Assembly (NCBI GenBank): GCA_022539475.1
Contig: VCMS01000281.1
Span: 1-64,000 of the forward strand
DNA length: 64,000 bases
Direction of reading: 5' to 3'
Source: Gracilaria domingensis
Lineage: Eukaryota > Rhodophyta > Florideophyceae > Gracilariales > Gracilariaceae
Notes under the pieces: generated by a model
Told to the model about the DNA's origin: nothing
The model's database searches: none
Seen by the model: the letters and a program-made list of their open reading frames with translations, nothing else
Translations under genes and position numbers: made by a program
Shown: piece by piece, positions 31,149 through 40,727 of the stretch
Layout of the letters: each line of letters opens with the position of its first letter
Position numbering within the stretch: position 1 is the stretch's first letter

Positions 31149-32408
31149 ATGCAAACGCTGTCACTTCTTTGTCTGCTTTGGACTTGTATATTCACCCTCG
31201 CATGGGCGGAGAATTTGCGTGATGCGATTAAGTTCTCCTCTCGTATTCAACCGCGAGCCTCTTATCCTGATGACATAACTGGAAAGTGGAGATTTGCATA
31301 CAGTCAGAATTCTTCTCTATGCCCTGAGACTATTGAGCATCTCAAATGGGAGCGCTACATGCAAGGCCCTTTTCGAGTCCCACATGAAGAGATTTTGCAT
31401 GATGGCGTGCGTTGCAATGATGCTATTCTTGGTTACCATGGGCGACTTCGGTTCTACCACGGCACAACCCTGAGCGCTATTTTTAATAACCTAACTAAGA
31501 AGGAGGACAACCCGAACCAATCCGTGGTCAACTACACTGAGAAGTACTATATCACTGACAGAATGCTATACATTCTCAACAGCACGGGTCCTAACATCGA
31601 TGCAAGGTGGGCGGCAGATAAACGAAGAGAACCATACTTGGTTGGATATGAATCGACTCACAGAGTGTGTGATGGTAAAGTTCTTTTCCCAAGAGGATCT
31701 ACTGGGTTCATCATCAAACCGTCTGCGGAGGACATCACAATACCGAGAATAGACTTTACGCTCGAGGCTGATACGAAGTGGCTTGTCATGGTGCCGCTGT
31801 ACAAAGGGATTTCTTGCGTGTATAAGTTTTCGGATGAAGATGAGGAGTACGACTCGACTCAGCTTGAAAGTTCTTCGGAAAATGAGTTGGAAGCATCAAC
31901 GAGAAAGAGGGAGTGTTTCCCAGCAAGTGCGTGGGTTCAGAAACGCAATGGCGAAGCGCTTAAGATGCGAGATGTATCTGTTGGAGACGACATCCATGTC
32001 GGAAACAACTTGTTCTCGCCGGTTTTCATGTTCACTCACCAGCTGCCATATGTTATTTCGCGCTTTGTCCGCTTTCAGCTTGATTCTGGTGACCATTTGG
32101 CAGTGACCCCGAATCATTATGTTTACGCTGACGGTCAACTAATCACTGCGCAGTCTGTTAGACTTGGACAAAGAATGATTCTCGGAAATGGGTCAACTAC
32201 TGTTGTCTTGTCTATTGACTGGATTCGGGATGTTGGCTTGTTCAACCCTCAGACGTCACACGGTGATATCGTGGTTAACAACGTGCTCGTGAGCACCTAC
32301 ACTCAAGCAGTCGAACCATTATTCGCTCACGGTTTGTTAGCACCATTACGCGCCTGGTTCAAGCTTGTCTCCGAGTTGAGTAGCACTGCGTTATTCTCGA
32401 AGTCTTGA
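31149..32408 (+). CDS. Secreted Hog-type protein with C-terminal Hint (Hedgehog/intein) module
   Basis: 419-aa protein with a clear signal peptide (residues 1-20, MQTLSLLCLLWTCIFTLAWA). A secreted N-terminal domain of about 235 residues follows, with several N-x-S/T sites, and then an acidic linker. The Hint module begins at Cys256 (KRECFPASAWV), continues with the MRDVSVGDDIHV strand, carries the T-x-x-H motif at Thr320-His323 (TPNHYVYADG) and closes with NNVLVSTYTQ (377-386). These are the landmarks of Hedgehog autoprocessing domains, which cleave before the Cys through a thioester. No Hedge signal domain is present, matching the Hog-only proteins known from red algae. The N-terminal domain is not recognised. 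After cleavage it could be released or attached to a nucleophile. Start and stop are unambiguous and no intron is needed. Confidence 0.8.
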   Translation: MQTLSLLCLLWTCIFTLAWAENLRDAIKFSSRIQPRASYPDDITGKWRFAYSQNSSLCPETIEHLKWERYMQGPFRVPHEEILHDGVRCNDAILGYHGRLRFYHGTTLSAIFNNLTKKEDNPNQSVVNYTEKYYITDRMLYILNSTGPNIDARWAADKRREPYLVGYESTHRVCDGKVLFPRGSTGFIIKPSAEDITIPRIDFTLEADTKWLVMVPLYKGISCVYKFSDEDEEYDSTQLESSSENELEASTRKRECFPASAWVQKRNGEALKMRDVSVGDDIHVGNNLFSPVFMFTHQLPYVISRFVRFQLDSGDHLAVTPNHYVYADGQLITAQSVRLGQRMILGNGSTTVVLSIDWIRDVGLFNPQTSHGDIVVNNVLVSTYTQAVEPLFAHGLLAPLRAWFKLVSELSSTALFSKS

Positions 32409-33397
32409 ACGCCCGCAGTCGAATTCAAGCGTGATGAGTAAGTCTATCTTTATCGGGGTACATGGTGAGGATATGGGTGAGTCGCTTAACATAATCTACT
32501 TGCGTCATGCCTGCTTGGAAGTCACTATATTTCGTATGTTAGAACACATGTACTGATGCACATGCTGCGTGTTTGCATTTCAGTGCAGAGTTGGGACCTT
32601 TCATTCTGTGTGGGCTTGTTTATACTAGTACGTACGCTGTTGTCATTGAGCAGCTATATGCAAATATGCCTATCCCCTGTACAGAGGAGCGGGATGTGAG
32701 CCATGGGTTTTGCTGATGAGCATAAAGAAAATGAGTACATTACGTACAGATGATAATTAGCGGCGAGCACCGACGTCACTCCCTTCGCCGTGCCTGCGAT
32801 CTATCACGGCCGTTACCTTCGCCTCCTCAGTTTCCCTGCGCACCATACTGCGCACCTCGGCGTTGTGACTCGCGACACTCCGAACATGTTCGTGTTCAGC
32901 TCCGTGTTGCTCCCCATATCAATGAAGTCTTCTTTACGGGTTGGACAGCAATTCTACTCTGTGCGCGTGCCCCAGTAGTGAACGCTTCTGCCACGGGTTT
33001 TAAAGAAGAAGACGCGATGTGAATTGTAGGGGGTATCTAAGTTGTCACTTTGTTAAACAAAACATAAAGCCGAGAAGGTTATGAACGGAGAACGAACATA
33101 CCTTCGTAGATCATCTATAGCGCAAATGAGGGCCGCACACAGCGGCTTCACTGCTGTACAACGTGTTGAGGAAAGCGTTTGTGGCTGGATTGCACAGCAA
33201 AATTTGGAGCTCGCAACGCGCCACCGCAACCAGACAATCGGCAGCTCGTGACGTGAGATCCGCTCGTCGAGCGACCGCCCACCGTTGTGCAATCCTAAAC
33301 GCCTTCACCCGCCGCCGCCTCTTCTTCCCCCCCAATCCAGAACAGGAGGCGGACGACGCTTTCCCCACCCGGCGCTCTCCCCCCCCCCCCCCCCCCA
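32409..33397. other. Intergenic, entry into the GC-rich island
   Basis: About 1 kb without a supported gene. Composition is ordinary up to about 33280, then changes within a few tens of bases to C-rich and CGCG-rich sequence, ending in an 18-base C run directly before the next start codon. Confidence 0.45.
33379..33396 (+). repeat. C18 homopolymer abutting the start codon
   Basis: An uninterrupted run of 18 C ends one base before the ATG at 33398. It would form the last part of the 5' leader. Confidence 0.8.
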
Positions 33398-33505
33398 ATG
33401 CGCGGCGCTTCCGCCTTCGCGCCCTCCACGCCCCTCGTCGTGCGGCGCCACCGGCCGCACGCATGCACGCGCCGCGCGCGCCCCCTCGTCGCGGCGTCGC
33501 GCGAC

Positions 33506-33545
<40 letters not shown>

Positions 33546-34960
33546 AACCGTCGCCGGCGCCCAAGAACCCGTTCTCCGCGGCACGCGACTTTTTGTCCGG
33601 GCTGCGACGCGCTACGGGGCTCGCGGACGATCGCTCCGACGAACTGTTCGACCTGGATCGCGCGCAGCTGTTCGAGGAGCAGGACGAGCCGCCAGAGGTG
33701 CTGGTGGTCGGCGCGACGGGGGAGACGGGGCGAATCATTGTGCGGAAGCTGGTGTTGCGCGGCTACAAGGTGCGCGTTTTGGTGCGCAACTTGTACAGCT
33801 CGACGCTGGATTTGCTTGGCACGGGCGTGTCGTTCATCAAGGGTAGTGTGGAGGATTATGATTCGCTGCTCGAGGCCACTGGTGACGTGGACAAGGTGAT
33901 CTGCGCGGTGGGCGCGAGGCAGGATGACGACGCGGAGCGCGTTGAATACGACGGTGTGAGCAATCTGGTTCGCGCGTTTCACGACGCGAGGGTGCAGTAC
34001 TATGGACGGTCGGAAGCGACGAAGCGCACGCTGTTCAACTTTGGCAGCGAGGAGCACCTGTCAAAGTGGAAGCGCGTGGTGCCGGAGCAGGGCGCGGACG
34101 GCGCCAGGGCGCCGCGGGTGAACTTTGAGATCACGGGCGCGAACCGGGTGGCGTTCATGGGGCATGTGTACAGCACGTACTCGGGCGTGGCGGAGATCCG
34201 CACGGTGCCGGCGCGCATGAACCTGCGCGGGTACTCGGGGTTCATCCTGCGGTGCATCGGCGACGGCAAGGCGTACCTGCTGGTGCTGCGCACGGCGCAG
34301 GGCGTGAAGGAGGGCGTGGAGTACGTGGCGGAGGTGCAGTCGCACAAGAATAAATGGGAGTCGGTGCGCGTGGCGCTGTCGAGCTTCCGCGCGGTGGACA
34401 TGCGCGACGGCTCGCGGCGGCGCGAGGCGACGGCGCTGGAGCGCGGCGAGATCCGGCAGATGGCGATCCAGTACCGCAAGCCGGTGGTGTCGCCCGAGAA
34501 GGACGACGGGCGCTTCTACCTGGGCGTGGACTACCTGAAGATCTACCGCACGCAGGAGCAGCCGGACTTTGTGCTGGTGTCGTGCGCGTCGGTGACGGCG
34601 CGCGACTTTTCGGCGCTGGACGAGGGCGGGCTGCGCGCGGCGGGCAAGCGCGACGTGACGGCGTGGAAGTACCTGGCGGAGCGGCGGCTGCGCAGCTCGG
34701 GGCTGACGTACTGCATCGTGCGGCCCGGCAGCTTCACGGCGCAGCCGGGCGGCAACAAGGCGATCATGCTGGAGCAGGACGGCGACGTGAGCGGCGACAT
34801 CAGCCGCGCGGACGTGGCGGAGATCTGCGTGAGCGCGCTGCTGGACCCGCGCGCGTGCAACGTGACGTTCGACGCGTTCGAGTCCATGTACGCGCCGTCG
34901 GCCATGCTGCCGCGCGAGGACGTGAGCTCCATGCTGGGGCGGCTGCGCCCCAACACGTGA
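33398..34960 (+). CDS. HCF173-like protein: NAD(P)-binding Rossmann fold with inserted CIA30 domain
   Basis: 520-aa single-exon protein. The Arg-rich, acid-poor N-terminus with a 12-Pro run is plastid-transit-like. A Rossmann fold of the atypical SDR/NmrA type begins near residue 98 ([18 protein letters not shown]), giving the G-x-x-G-x-x-G loop. About residues 205-385 form an inserted CIA30/NDUFAF1-like beta domain ([15 protein letters not shown], then DYLKIYRTQ at its end). After it the SDR fold resumes ([25 protein letters not shown]). This interrupted layout is that of plant HCF173, needed for psbA translation and photosystem II assembly in chloroplasts. A cyanobacterial-type SDR-CIA30 relative is possible, so I leave the symbol empty. 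Codon use is extremely GC-biased. Confidence 0.8.
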
Positions 34961-35018
34961 AGCGGCGGCGGGCGTTGGTGGGGGAGGCGCGACCGCGCGC
35001 GGCGCGCGGCGCGAGGAA

Positions 35019-35036
35019 GGGGGGGGGGGGGGGGGG
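35019..35036 (+). repeat. G18 homopolymer
   Basis: A run of 18 G about 60 bases after the HCF173-like stop codon, mirroring the C18 run before its start. Confidence 0.8.
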
Positions 35037-35377
35037 TGTCGGGAGGCGCTGCTGTGTCGGGTGGCAGGCGCCTGCCGCGCTGCGCGACAAGGGCGGGGGG
35101 GCTGTCGCGCGCGCGCGGCCGCGGCGGCGCGCTGCGCCACACGGCCGGGAGCGTTTTCCGGTGCGGCGCTTGCCGCGGCGCGCGACAGCGGCGGACGCTC
35201 TCGGTGTCGCTCTCTCTCTCAGGTGCGCGCAGCTTTTGGCGCGGGCGCCAGCTGCGCGGCGCGGACACGTCACGCGTGCGCGCGTGTGCACTCGGACGCG
35301 GCGGCGCGCGCGGCGCGCGCGGCGCGCGCGTGCGCGCCGCAAAAAGGCGCGCGCGCGGAAAAGCGCGCCGCGCTGCG

Positions 35378-35383
35378 TATAAA
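35378..35383 (+). promoter_or_regulatory. TATA box (TATAAA) upstream of the MYB gene
   Basis: A canonical TATAAA stands out in otherwise GC-rich DNA about 120 bases before the MYB start codon, a sensible place for a core promoter. Confidence 0.5.
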
Positions 35384-35458
35384 GAGCTCCGCCGCCAGCG
35401 GCGGCTCCGCGCGCGGCTGCTGTTGCGCCCGCGCGCGCCACCCGCTGCCGTATAACCT

Positions 35459-35497
35459 AACGATAACCACCCCCGATAAGCGCCCCCCGATAACCAC
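35459..35497 (+). promoter_or_regulatory. Triple CGATAA repeat before the MYB start
   Basis: CGATAA occurs at 35460, 35474 and 35488, each after or within a C-rich spacer, ending a few bases before ATG 35502. GATAA (I-box) sequences are known targets of some one-repeat plant MYB proteins, so autoregulation of this MYB gene is possible but unproven. Confidence 0.4.
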
Positions 35498-35501
35498 CGC
35501 C

Positions 35502-35542
35502 ATGTTCGATATGCTCTCGCTTCGCCCGTACGCCGCCGCGTA

Positions 35543-35573
<31 letters not shown>

Positions 35574-36766
35574 TCTCCGCCGCCGCCGCCGCCGCCGCCG
35601 CCGTCGGCCGCCGTGTCCATGTCCGTGGCGGCGCCGTCGTCGGCGATGGCCGTGCCCATGTCCGTGTCGGCGCCGCCGTCGTCGGCGATGGCGCCGTCGT
35701 CGGCGGTGGCGGCGCGCGCGCTGCCGCCGCTGTGGGCGCACGCCGCGTCGTCGGTGCGCCCCGAGCTGGGCGCGCGCTCCGCCGGCGCGCCGTGCTCCGA
35801 GCTGTCGCCGCTGGACGCGCCGCCGCACGCGCCGCCGCACGCGCCGCGCCGTGCGACGACGCGCGCTGGCGCGGCGCTGTACGACATTGGCAAGCTGGTG
35901 GCCATGGGCTGCGTGGTGGTGCGCGGCAGGGTGTACAACGGCAAGGGGCACGTGATCTGCGGCGTGCTGAACCAGCACGAGCAGCCGTGCAAGCGCGTGG
36001 GCAGGTGCCCGTTCCACACGCAGCGCGTGGCGGTGAGCGAGCGCAACTCGCTCAACGCGCAGCTGCTGCTGCCGCCGCGCGGCGACGAGCAGCACGAGCA
36101 CGAGGCGTCGCTGCAGTCGGCGCGCTCGGACGCGACGCTGCTGACCACGTCGGCGCTCGAGCCGTCGACGTGCAGCGCGCCGCCGCCGCGCAAGCAGTGC
36201 TTCAAGCGCGGCTGGACGCGCGAGGAACACTACTTGTTTCTGGAGGGGCTGCACCGCTACGGGCGCGGCAACTGGAAGCAGATCGCGGCGATTGTGCGCA
36301 CCAAGACGCCCACGCAGGTGCAGTCGCACGCGCAAAAGTACTTTGAGCGGCAGGCCAAGCCGCGCAAGTACAAGCGCTCCATCCACGACCTGCACCTCAA
36401 CACGGACGAGATGCAGCTGGTGCGGCGCACGATGCGGCGGAAACGCATCGGCGACTACCGCTTCCTGGCGCAGAGCTTTGGCAAGCGGCGCGCGGCGGAG
36501 CGCGACGCGCCGCGCGACGACGGCGCGCGCGGCGCGCAGCCGATGCAGCAGGTGGTGAGCGCGCGCGGCGCTGGCGTGGGCGCTTGCGCTGGCGCTGGCG
36601 ACGGCGCTGCTGCGGGCGCGCTCGCGCCGCGCGGCTGGATGGCGCCAGCCGCGCGCGCTGCGCCGGTGTGGAACGACGCGCGATCGCGATTGGACGGCGC
36701 GGCAGTGGCGCGCGAGCTCAAGCGCGCGCGCGTCTGCGCGGCGGCGGGCCGCGCGCGCGCGGAGTG

Positions 36767-36801
<35 letters not shown>

Positions 36802-36878
36802 AGTGGCCCGCGCGCGCGTATGACGACGCGGCGCGGCTGCAGCAGCGCGCGGCGGTTGGCCACGGCGGCGGCGCGTGA
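35502..36878 (+). CDS. One-repeat SHAQKYF-class MYB transcription factor
   Basis: 458-aa protein. Around residues 236-285 is a MYB repeat, [20 protein letters not shown], then [20 protein letters not shown], with the class signature SHAQKYF. These nuclear DNA-binding proteins (CCA1/RVE/MYBS-like in plants) recognise GATA or TATCC elements. Upstream, residues about 145-170 contain [21 protein letters not shown], a Cys/His cluster (C, C, C, H) that could bind zinc. The N-terminus carries Ala and Pro tracts encoded by GCC repeats. The C-terminus is Ala/Arg-rich with another GCG expansion. ATG 35502 follows the triple GATAA leader; the frame is open further upstream but lacks coding character. 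Confidence 0.85.
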
Positions 36879-37533
36879 CGGCGCGCGCGAGCTGCGCGTT
36901 GGCGCGCTGCTTCCGCGACAGCGCGCGCTATTTTAAAATTGTGAACTGTTTGTTTGTGTCAACGATCGCGATCGCCGCCGCCCGCCGCCGCCGCCGCCGT
37001 CGCGCGACCGCACGAGGCGTCGCGCGCGCGGCGCCATCGCGGCTGCACGGCGGCGCTCGCGCGCGCGCGGAGCGGCGGCGCCGCACGCGGCTTACCGCGC
37101 CGCGCGCGCGCGCGCGCGCGCGAACAACAACGAGCAGTCACGCACTCGCGCGCGCGCGCGCGACGCACGGCGCGGCGGCCGCCACCCGTTGCGCGCGCGC
37201 CGCGCGCGCCGCGCGCGCCGCGCGGCGCGACGCGCCGCGCACACGCGCGCGCCGCTGAGTGGGCGCGGCCGGCGCGCGCGGCTGCAGCCGGCGCGCGCGC
37301 GGCGGCAGTTTGGCGCAACGCGCGCGCGCGCGGCTCACGGGCCGGCATACAGCGGCGCGAGCGCGCGCGCTGCCGTGACGCGCGGCCGATCTGCGGCTGT
37401 GCGACGGGCGCCCTTCGGTGCACTTTTACGTTCTTACAGAGCGGTGCTGCGAAACAGCCGTGCTGCGCGCGCGGCGTGGCCACGGCGCCGCCGTGGCCAC
37501 GGCGCACAGCGCGCGGCGCGCGCGCGCGCGCGC
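36879..37533. other. CG-alternating spacer, no gene
   Basis: 650 bases between the convergent MYB and calmodulin genes. It is composed largely of CGCG runs (for example 37100-37122 and 37141-37160) and GCC repeats. Open frames span it on both strands only because stop codons are rare at this composition. An AT-rich patch at 36928-36960 may be the MYB polyadenylation area. Confidence 0.5.
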
Positions 37534-38293
37534 CTACGAAAGCATGCGCACAAACTCGTCGTAATCTGCAGTCGGTTAGCGGCAGTCGCCTGCGAATCGA
37601 TGGACGCGCGCCAAAACGCTCGACCGCGCGCGCGCACGTACCGATTTCGCCGTCGCCGTTGGTGTCCGCCTCGCGAATCATCTGCTGGATCTGCAACACA
37701 CACGCACACACACACACACAGTAGCGCGCGTCAGCCGCCAAGCAAACAAAAACAGAAAAAAAAAAAACAGGCACGCCAAGAGGCAAAAGCGCTTGCAGCA
37801 GCACGCACCTCCTCGTCGGTGAGGTCCTCGCCCAGGCTCTTCATGATCTGGCGCAGCTCGTCGCTGGAGATCTTGCCCGAGCCGTCCTTGTCAAACACGC
37901 TAAACGCCTCCTGGATCTCCGCGTCGCGGTCCGTGTTGTTCATCTTGCGCGCCATGAGCGTCACAAACTCGGCAAAGTCGATCAGCCCGTTGCCGTCCGC
38001 GTCCACCTCCGAGATCATCTGCTGCAGCTCGGCGTCCGTGGGGTTCTGCCCCATGTTGCGCATCACCGTGCCCAGCTCGGCCACCGAGATGCTGCCATCG
38101 CTGCGCCGCGCAAAACGGAAAAAAGAACAAAATCAGCCTCGCTGCTCTGCGCGCGCTGGCGCGCGCGCGCGCCTTGCTCGCCGCAAGCGCCGGCTCGTCG
38201 CATGCAAGCTTACCCGTCCTTGTCAAACAGCGCAAACGCCTCGCGAAACTCCTTGATAGTCTCCTCGGTAAAGTCCACCGACGCGCGCGGCAT
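37534..38293 (-). CDS. CAM: Calmodulin, four exons
   Basis: Joining exons 38293-38214, 38100-37809, 37690-37642 and 37565-37534 gives exactly 151 codons including the stop, a 150-aa calmodulin. All introns have GT..AG ends (donors GTAAGC, GTGCGT, GTACGT; acceptors GCAG, TGCAG, TGCAG). Four EF-hand loops are present: [36 protein letters not shown] and the fourth ending NGDGEIDYDE. The N-terminus [16 protein letters not shown] is slightly longer than the animal protein, and the C-terminus EFVRMLS is typical. Calmodulin is the cytosolic Ca2+ sensor. Introns hold CA/TG dinucleotide repeats. The gene is unusually intron-rich for this window. Confidence 0.93.
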
Positions 38294-39341
38294 CTCGGGT
38301 GCAAAACGCTCAACAAGAGCGCCACAACAACAACAACAACAACAACAACAACGCCGCCGCCCGCACAGCCCGCACGCACTCGCACTCGCACACGCACACG
38401 CACACGCACACGCACACGCACGCCGCTGCCGCCGCCGTGCGCGCGCGCCGGCCGCCGGCAAAAAAAGGGCGCCAAATCAAAAAGCGGCGGCGGCGGCGGC
38501 GGCGGCTCTCGCACAGTGTGGAGTCAATCCCTCAATCAATCAACGCCCACAGCTACGGCAGCTGTAACAGCTACGACAGCTGTTCCAGCCACGCCAGCTA
38601 CGCCAGCTACCACACAAATGAAAACTCCACTTGGCGCCGCAGCCAGCGCCCCGTCAGCTCGCTCAGCTGGCGGCTCGCCGCCAGCGCCGCCACGCCGCCA
38701 GCGCCGCCACGCCGCCAGCGCCGCCACAGCGCGCGCAGCGCGCGCAGCTGCGCGTAGCGCGTAGCGCCGCGGCCGGCAGCGCGTTGACGCGCACGCTCAT
38801 TAGATAGGATACGCGCGGCGGCGGCGCGCCGCGCGCAGCGCGTGCATGCGTGCACCAGCGCGCGCCAGTACAGCAGCTGCAGCTATCGCGCGTCGCACCC
38901 GCGCAGCAGCCGCGCGCGCACGTCGTCGCCCCTCAGCACGCGCCGCAAACGCGATGCGCCTGCGCCCCGGCGCCTGCAGCCGCGGCGCGCACGCCCGTGC
39001 CGAGGCTGCGCAGCGCGTCGACCAACGTCCCGCCCGCGCCGCCAAACCAGCCGCGCAGCGAAATGCACAGCGGCGACACGTGCAGCGCGGGCGGCACGTC
39101 CCCGGCCATTGTCGCCGACGCGCGCGGCGCGCAGAAGCGCACGGCGCTTGTATCGGCGGCTACAGCGCGCGCGCGCGTTGTAAGCCAGCGCGCGCGCGCC
39201 ACGCGCGCGTCTCATGCGCCGCGACGCGCGCGCGCGCGTTTTAAGCGCCGGGCGCGCCCCGCGCGCCGCGCCGCGCCGCGGCCGTGCCGACGCGCCCCCG
39301 GCCGTTGCGCGCCCCCCGCCCCGCCCCCCCCCCCCCCGACG
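38294..39341. repeat. Calmodulin / protease spacer rich in short tandem repeats
   Basis: 1 kb between the divergent calmodulin and protease genes. It contains an ACA/CAA triplet run (38325-38352), a CACACG run (38388-38420), GGC triplets (38483-38505), AGCTG/AGCTAC clusters (38548-38612) and GCCGCCA-type repeats (38685-38725). Long frames on both strands are composition artefacts. A C14 run (39324-39337) ends just before the protease start. Confidence 0.55.
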
Positions 39342-40727
39342 ATGCGGCTCGCCGTGCTCGCGCTGGCGCTGTGCGTGGCCGCCGTCGGCGCCGCGCCGGC
39401 CGCCTGTCCCGTGTGGCTGCCGCCGCACGGGCGCTCCGCCGTCGCGCCGCGCATCGTGGGCGGCGCCTTCTCGGGCGAGTTCATGCGCTCGCACCTCGTG
39501 TCCTTCTACGACGAGGGCTGCGCCGGCACGCTGCTGTCCAGCCGCTGGGCGCTCACCGCCGCGCACTGCCTGGTCAGGCCCAGCTCGCGCGCGTTCGTGG
39601 CCGGCGACAGCTCCAACTCGGGCGCGCCGATTGCGATCGAGCAGGTGTTTGCGCACCCGCAGTTCTTCCTGCCCAAGCATGACGTCGCCGTGGTCAAGTT
39701 TGCGGACGACGTGCCGCACGGCTCGCGCTTCGTGCGCCTCAACGACAACGACGCCGTGCCCGCCATCAACGAGGTGTGCCGCGTGGCCGGCTACGGCTAC
39801 ACCGACGAGGGCTTCGACCCGGCGCACGACGCGCGCCTGCGGCAGGTCGACGTGCCCGTGGTCGACACCGCCACCTGCAAGAGCGGCTACGAAAAGGTGG
39901 ACAGCTTTCTGTCGTCGGGCATCTCGCCGCACATGCACATCTGCGCCGGCTACGAGCACGGCGGCTGCGACAGCTGCAACGCCGACTCGGGCGGGCCGCT
40001 CGTCGTGTACGACCAGCAGCTCAACCTGGTGCAGATCGCGCTGGTGTCGTTCGGCTACGGCTGCGCGCGCGCAGAGCTGCCCGGCGGCTACACGCGGCTG
40101 TCGTCGTACATCGACTGGATCGAATCGGTGGGCGCCGAGTTTCAAACCGCGTCCTCCAGAGCCGCCGTCATGATGGACGCCGATCCGGGCGCGGACAATG
40201 GCGGCGATGTGTCCACCAAGCCGCCTCCGCCGCCTCCGCCGCCTTCCAACGCACCAATACAGCCTCCTCCGCCCACGCAGCCGCCGCCTGCGCCGCCGCA
40301 GCCGGTGGCGCAGCCCGTTCCGTCCACGGCGCCCGCGGGGCAGCCGTCCGGCACGAAGCCGGCCGAAGCGCCTGCGGCGGGCAGCGGCAGCGCGCCGGCG
40401 CCGGCGCCGCCCGCCGTGCAGGCGTCCGCGATGCCGTCCAGCGGCGCGGCGCAGCCCAGCGTGTCGCCGCTGGAGCCGGCGGTCGGGCCGAGCGACGTGG
40501 ACGAGGGCTTTGACGACGATGAGGAGCTGCTGCCCAGCGCGGAGGCGCAAAAGGTGGGCGTGCCGGCGGGCAACGACTTGCTCGCGGACGATGACGAGGA
40601 GGGTGGCGCTAGAGCTGGCGCGATTGCCGGCGGGACTGCCGGCGCCGTGGCGTTGGTTGCCGCCGTGGTAGCGGTGGTTTTGCTGGCGAGACGGAAGCAG
40701 AGCGCGCGCGCGGCGCCGCCGGTGTAG
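39342..40727 (+). CDS. Trypsin-like serine protease (S1) with Pro-rich stalk and C-terminal membrane anchor
   Basis: 461-aa type I membrane protein. The signal peptide covers residues 1-18. A short propeptide ends at Arg37, before IVGG (38-41), the usual activation cleavage. The catalytic triad is His75 (LTAAHC), Asp114 (KHDVAVVKF) and Ser216 (DSCNADSGGPL). Asp210 sits at the base of the S1 pocket, predicting cleavage after Arg or Lys. The residue equivalent to oxyanion-hole Gly193 is Ala214, which is uncommon. After the protease domain (ending about 265) comes a Pro/Ala-rich stalk, an acidic segment and one membrane helix (GAIAGGTAGAVALVAAVVAV) with a basic cytoplasmic tail. The longer upstream frame is a GC artefact; ATG 39342 gives the signal peptide. 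Probably a cell-surface or vacuolar protease. Confidence 0.88.
   Translation: MRLAVLALALCVAAVGAAPAACPVWLPPHGRSAVAPRIVGGAFSGEFMRSHLVSFYDEGCAGTLLSSRWALTAAHCLVRPSSRAFVAGDSSNSGAPIAIEQVFAHPQFFLPKHDVAVVKFADDVPHGSRFVRLNDNDAVPAINEVCRVAGYGYTDEGFDPAHDARLRQVDVPVVDTATCKSGYEKVDSFLSSGISPHMHICAGYEHGGCDSCNADSGGPLVVYDQQLNLVQIALVSFGYGCARAELPGGYTRLSSYIDWIESVGAEFQTASSRAAVMMDADPGADNGGDVSTKPPPPPPPPSNAPIQPPPPTQPPPAPPQPVAQPVPSTAPAGQPSGTKPAEAPAAGSGSAPAPAPPAVQASAMPSSGAAQPSVSPLEPAVGPSDVDEGFDDDEELLPSAEAQKVGVPAGNDLLADDDEEGGARAGAIAGGTAGAVALVAAVVAVVLLARRKQSARAAPPV

Larger units (their letters stand above)
34961..35501. promoter_or_regulatory. GC-rich spacer and MYB promoter
   Basis: 540 bases between the HCF173-like and MYB genes. 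It holds a G18 run (35019-35036), a TATAAA box (35378-35383) and three CGATAA repeats close to the MYB start. No gene. Confidence 0.5.

Noticed and set aside
31914-32300. Bacterial-type self-splicing intein in the secreted protein
   Set aside because: No homing endonuclease, no terminal His-Asn plus nucleophile, and no continuing C-extein; signal peptide and layout fit Hog proteins.
34061-35140. 359-codon minus-strand frame over the HCF173-like gene
   Set aside because: Low-complexity Arg/His/Ala shadow of a well-supported sense gene.
35457-36863. 468-codon open frame antisense to the MYB gene
   Set aside because: Arg/Ala/His-rich composition with no domain; stop codons are rare on every frame at this GC content, and the sense strand has a clear MYB domain.
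38883-40550. 555-codon open frame antisense to the protease
   Set aside because: Composition artefact of GC-rich DNA; lies opposite an S1 protease with full catalytic triad.
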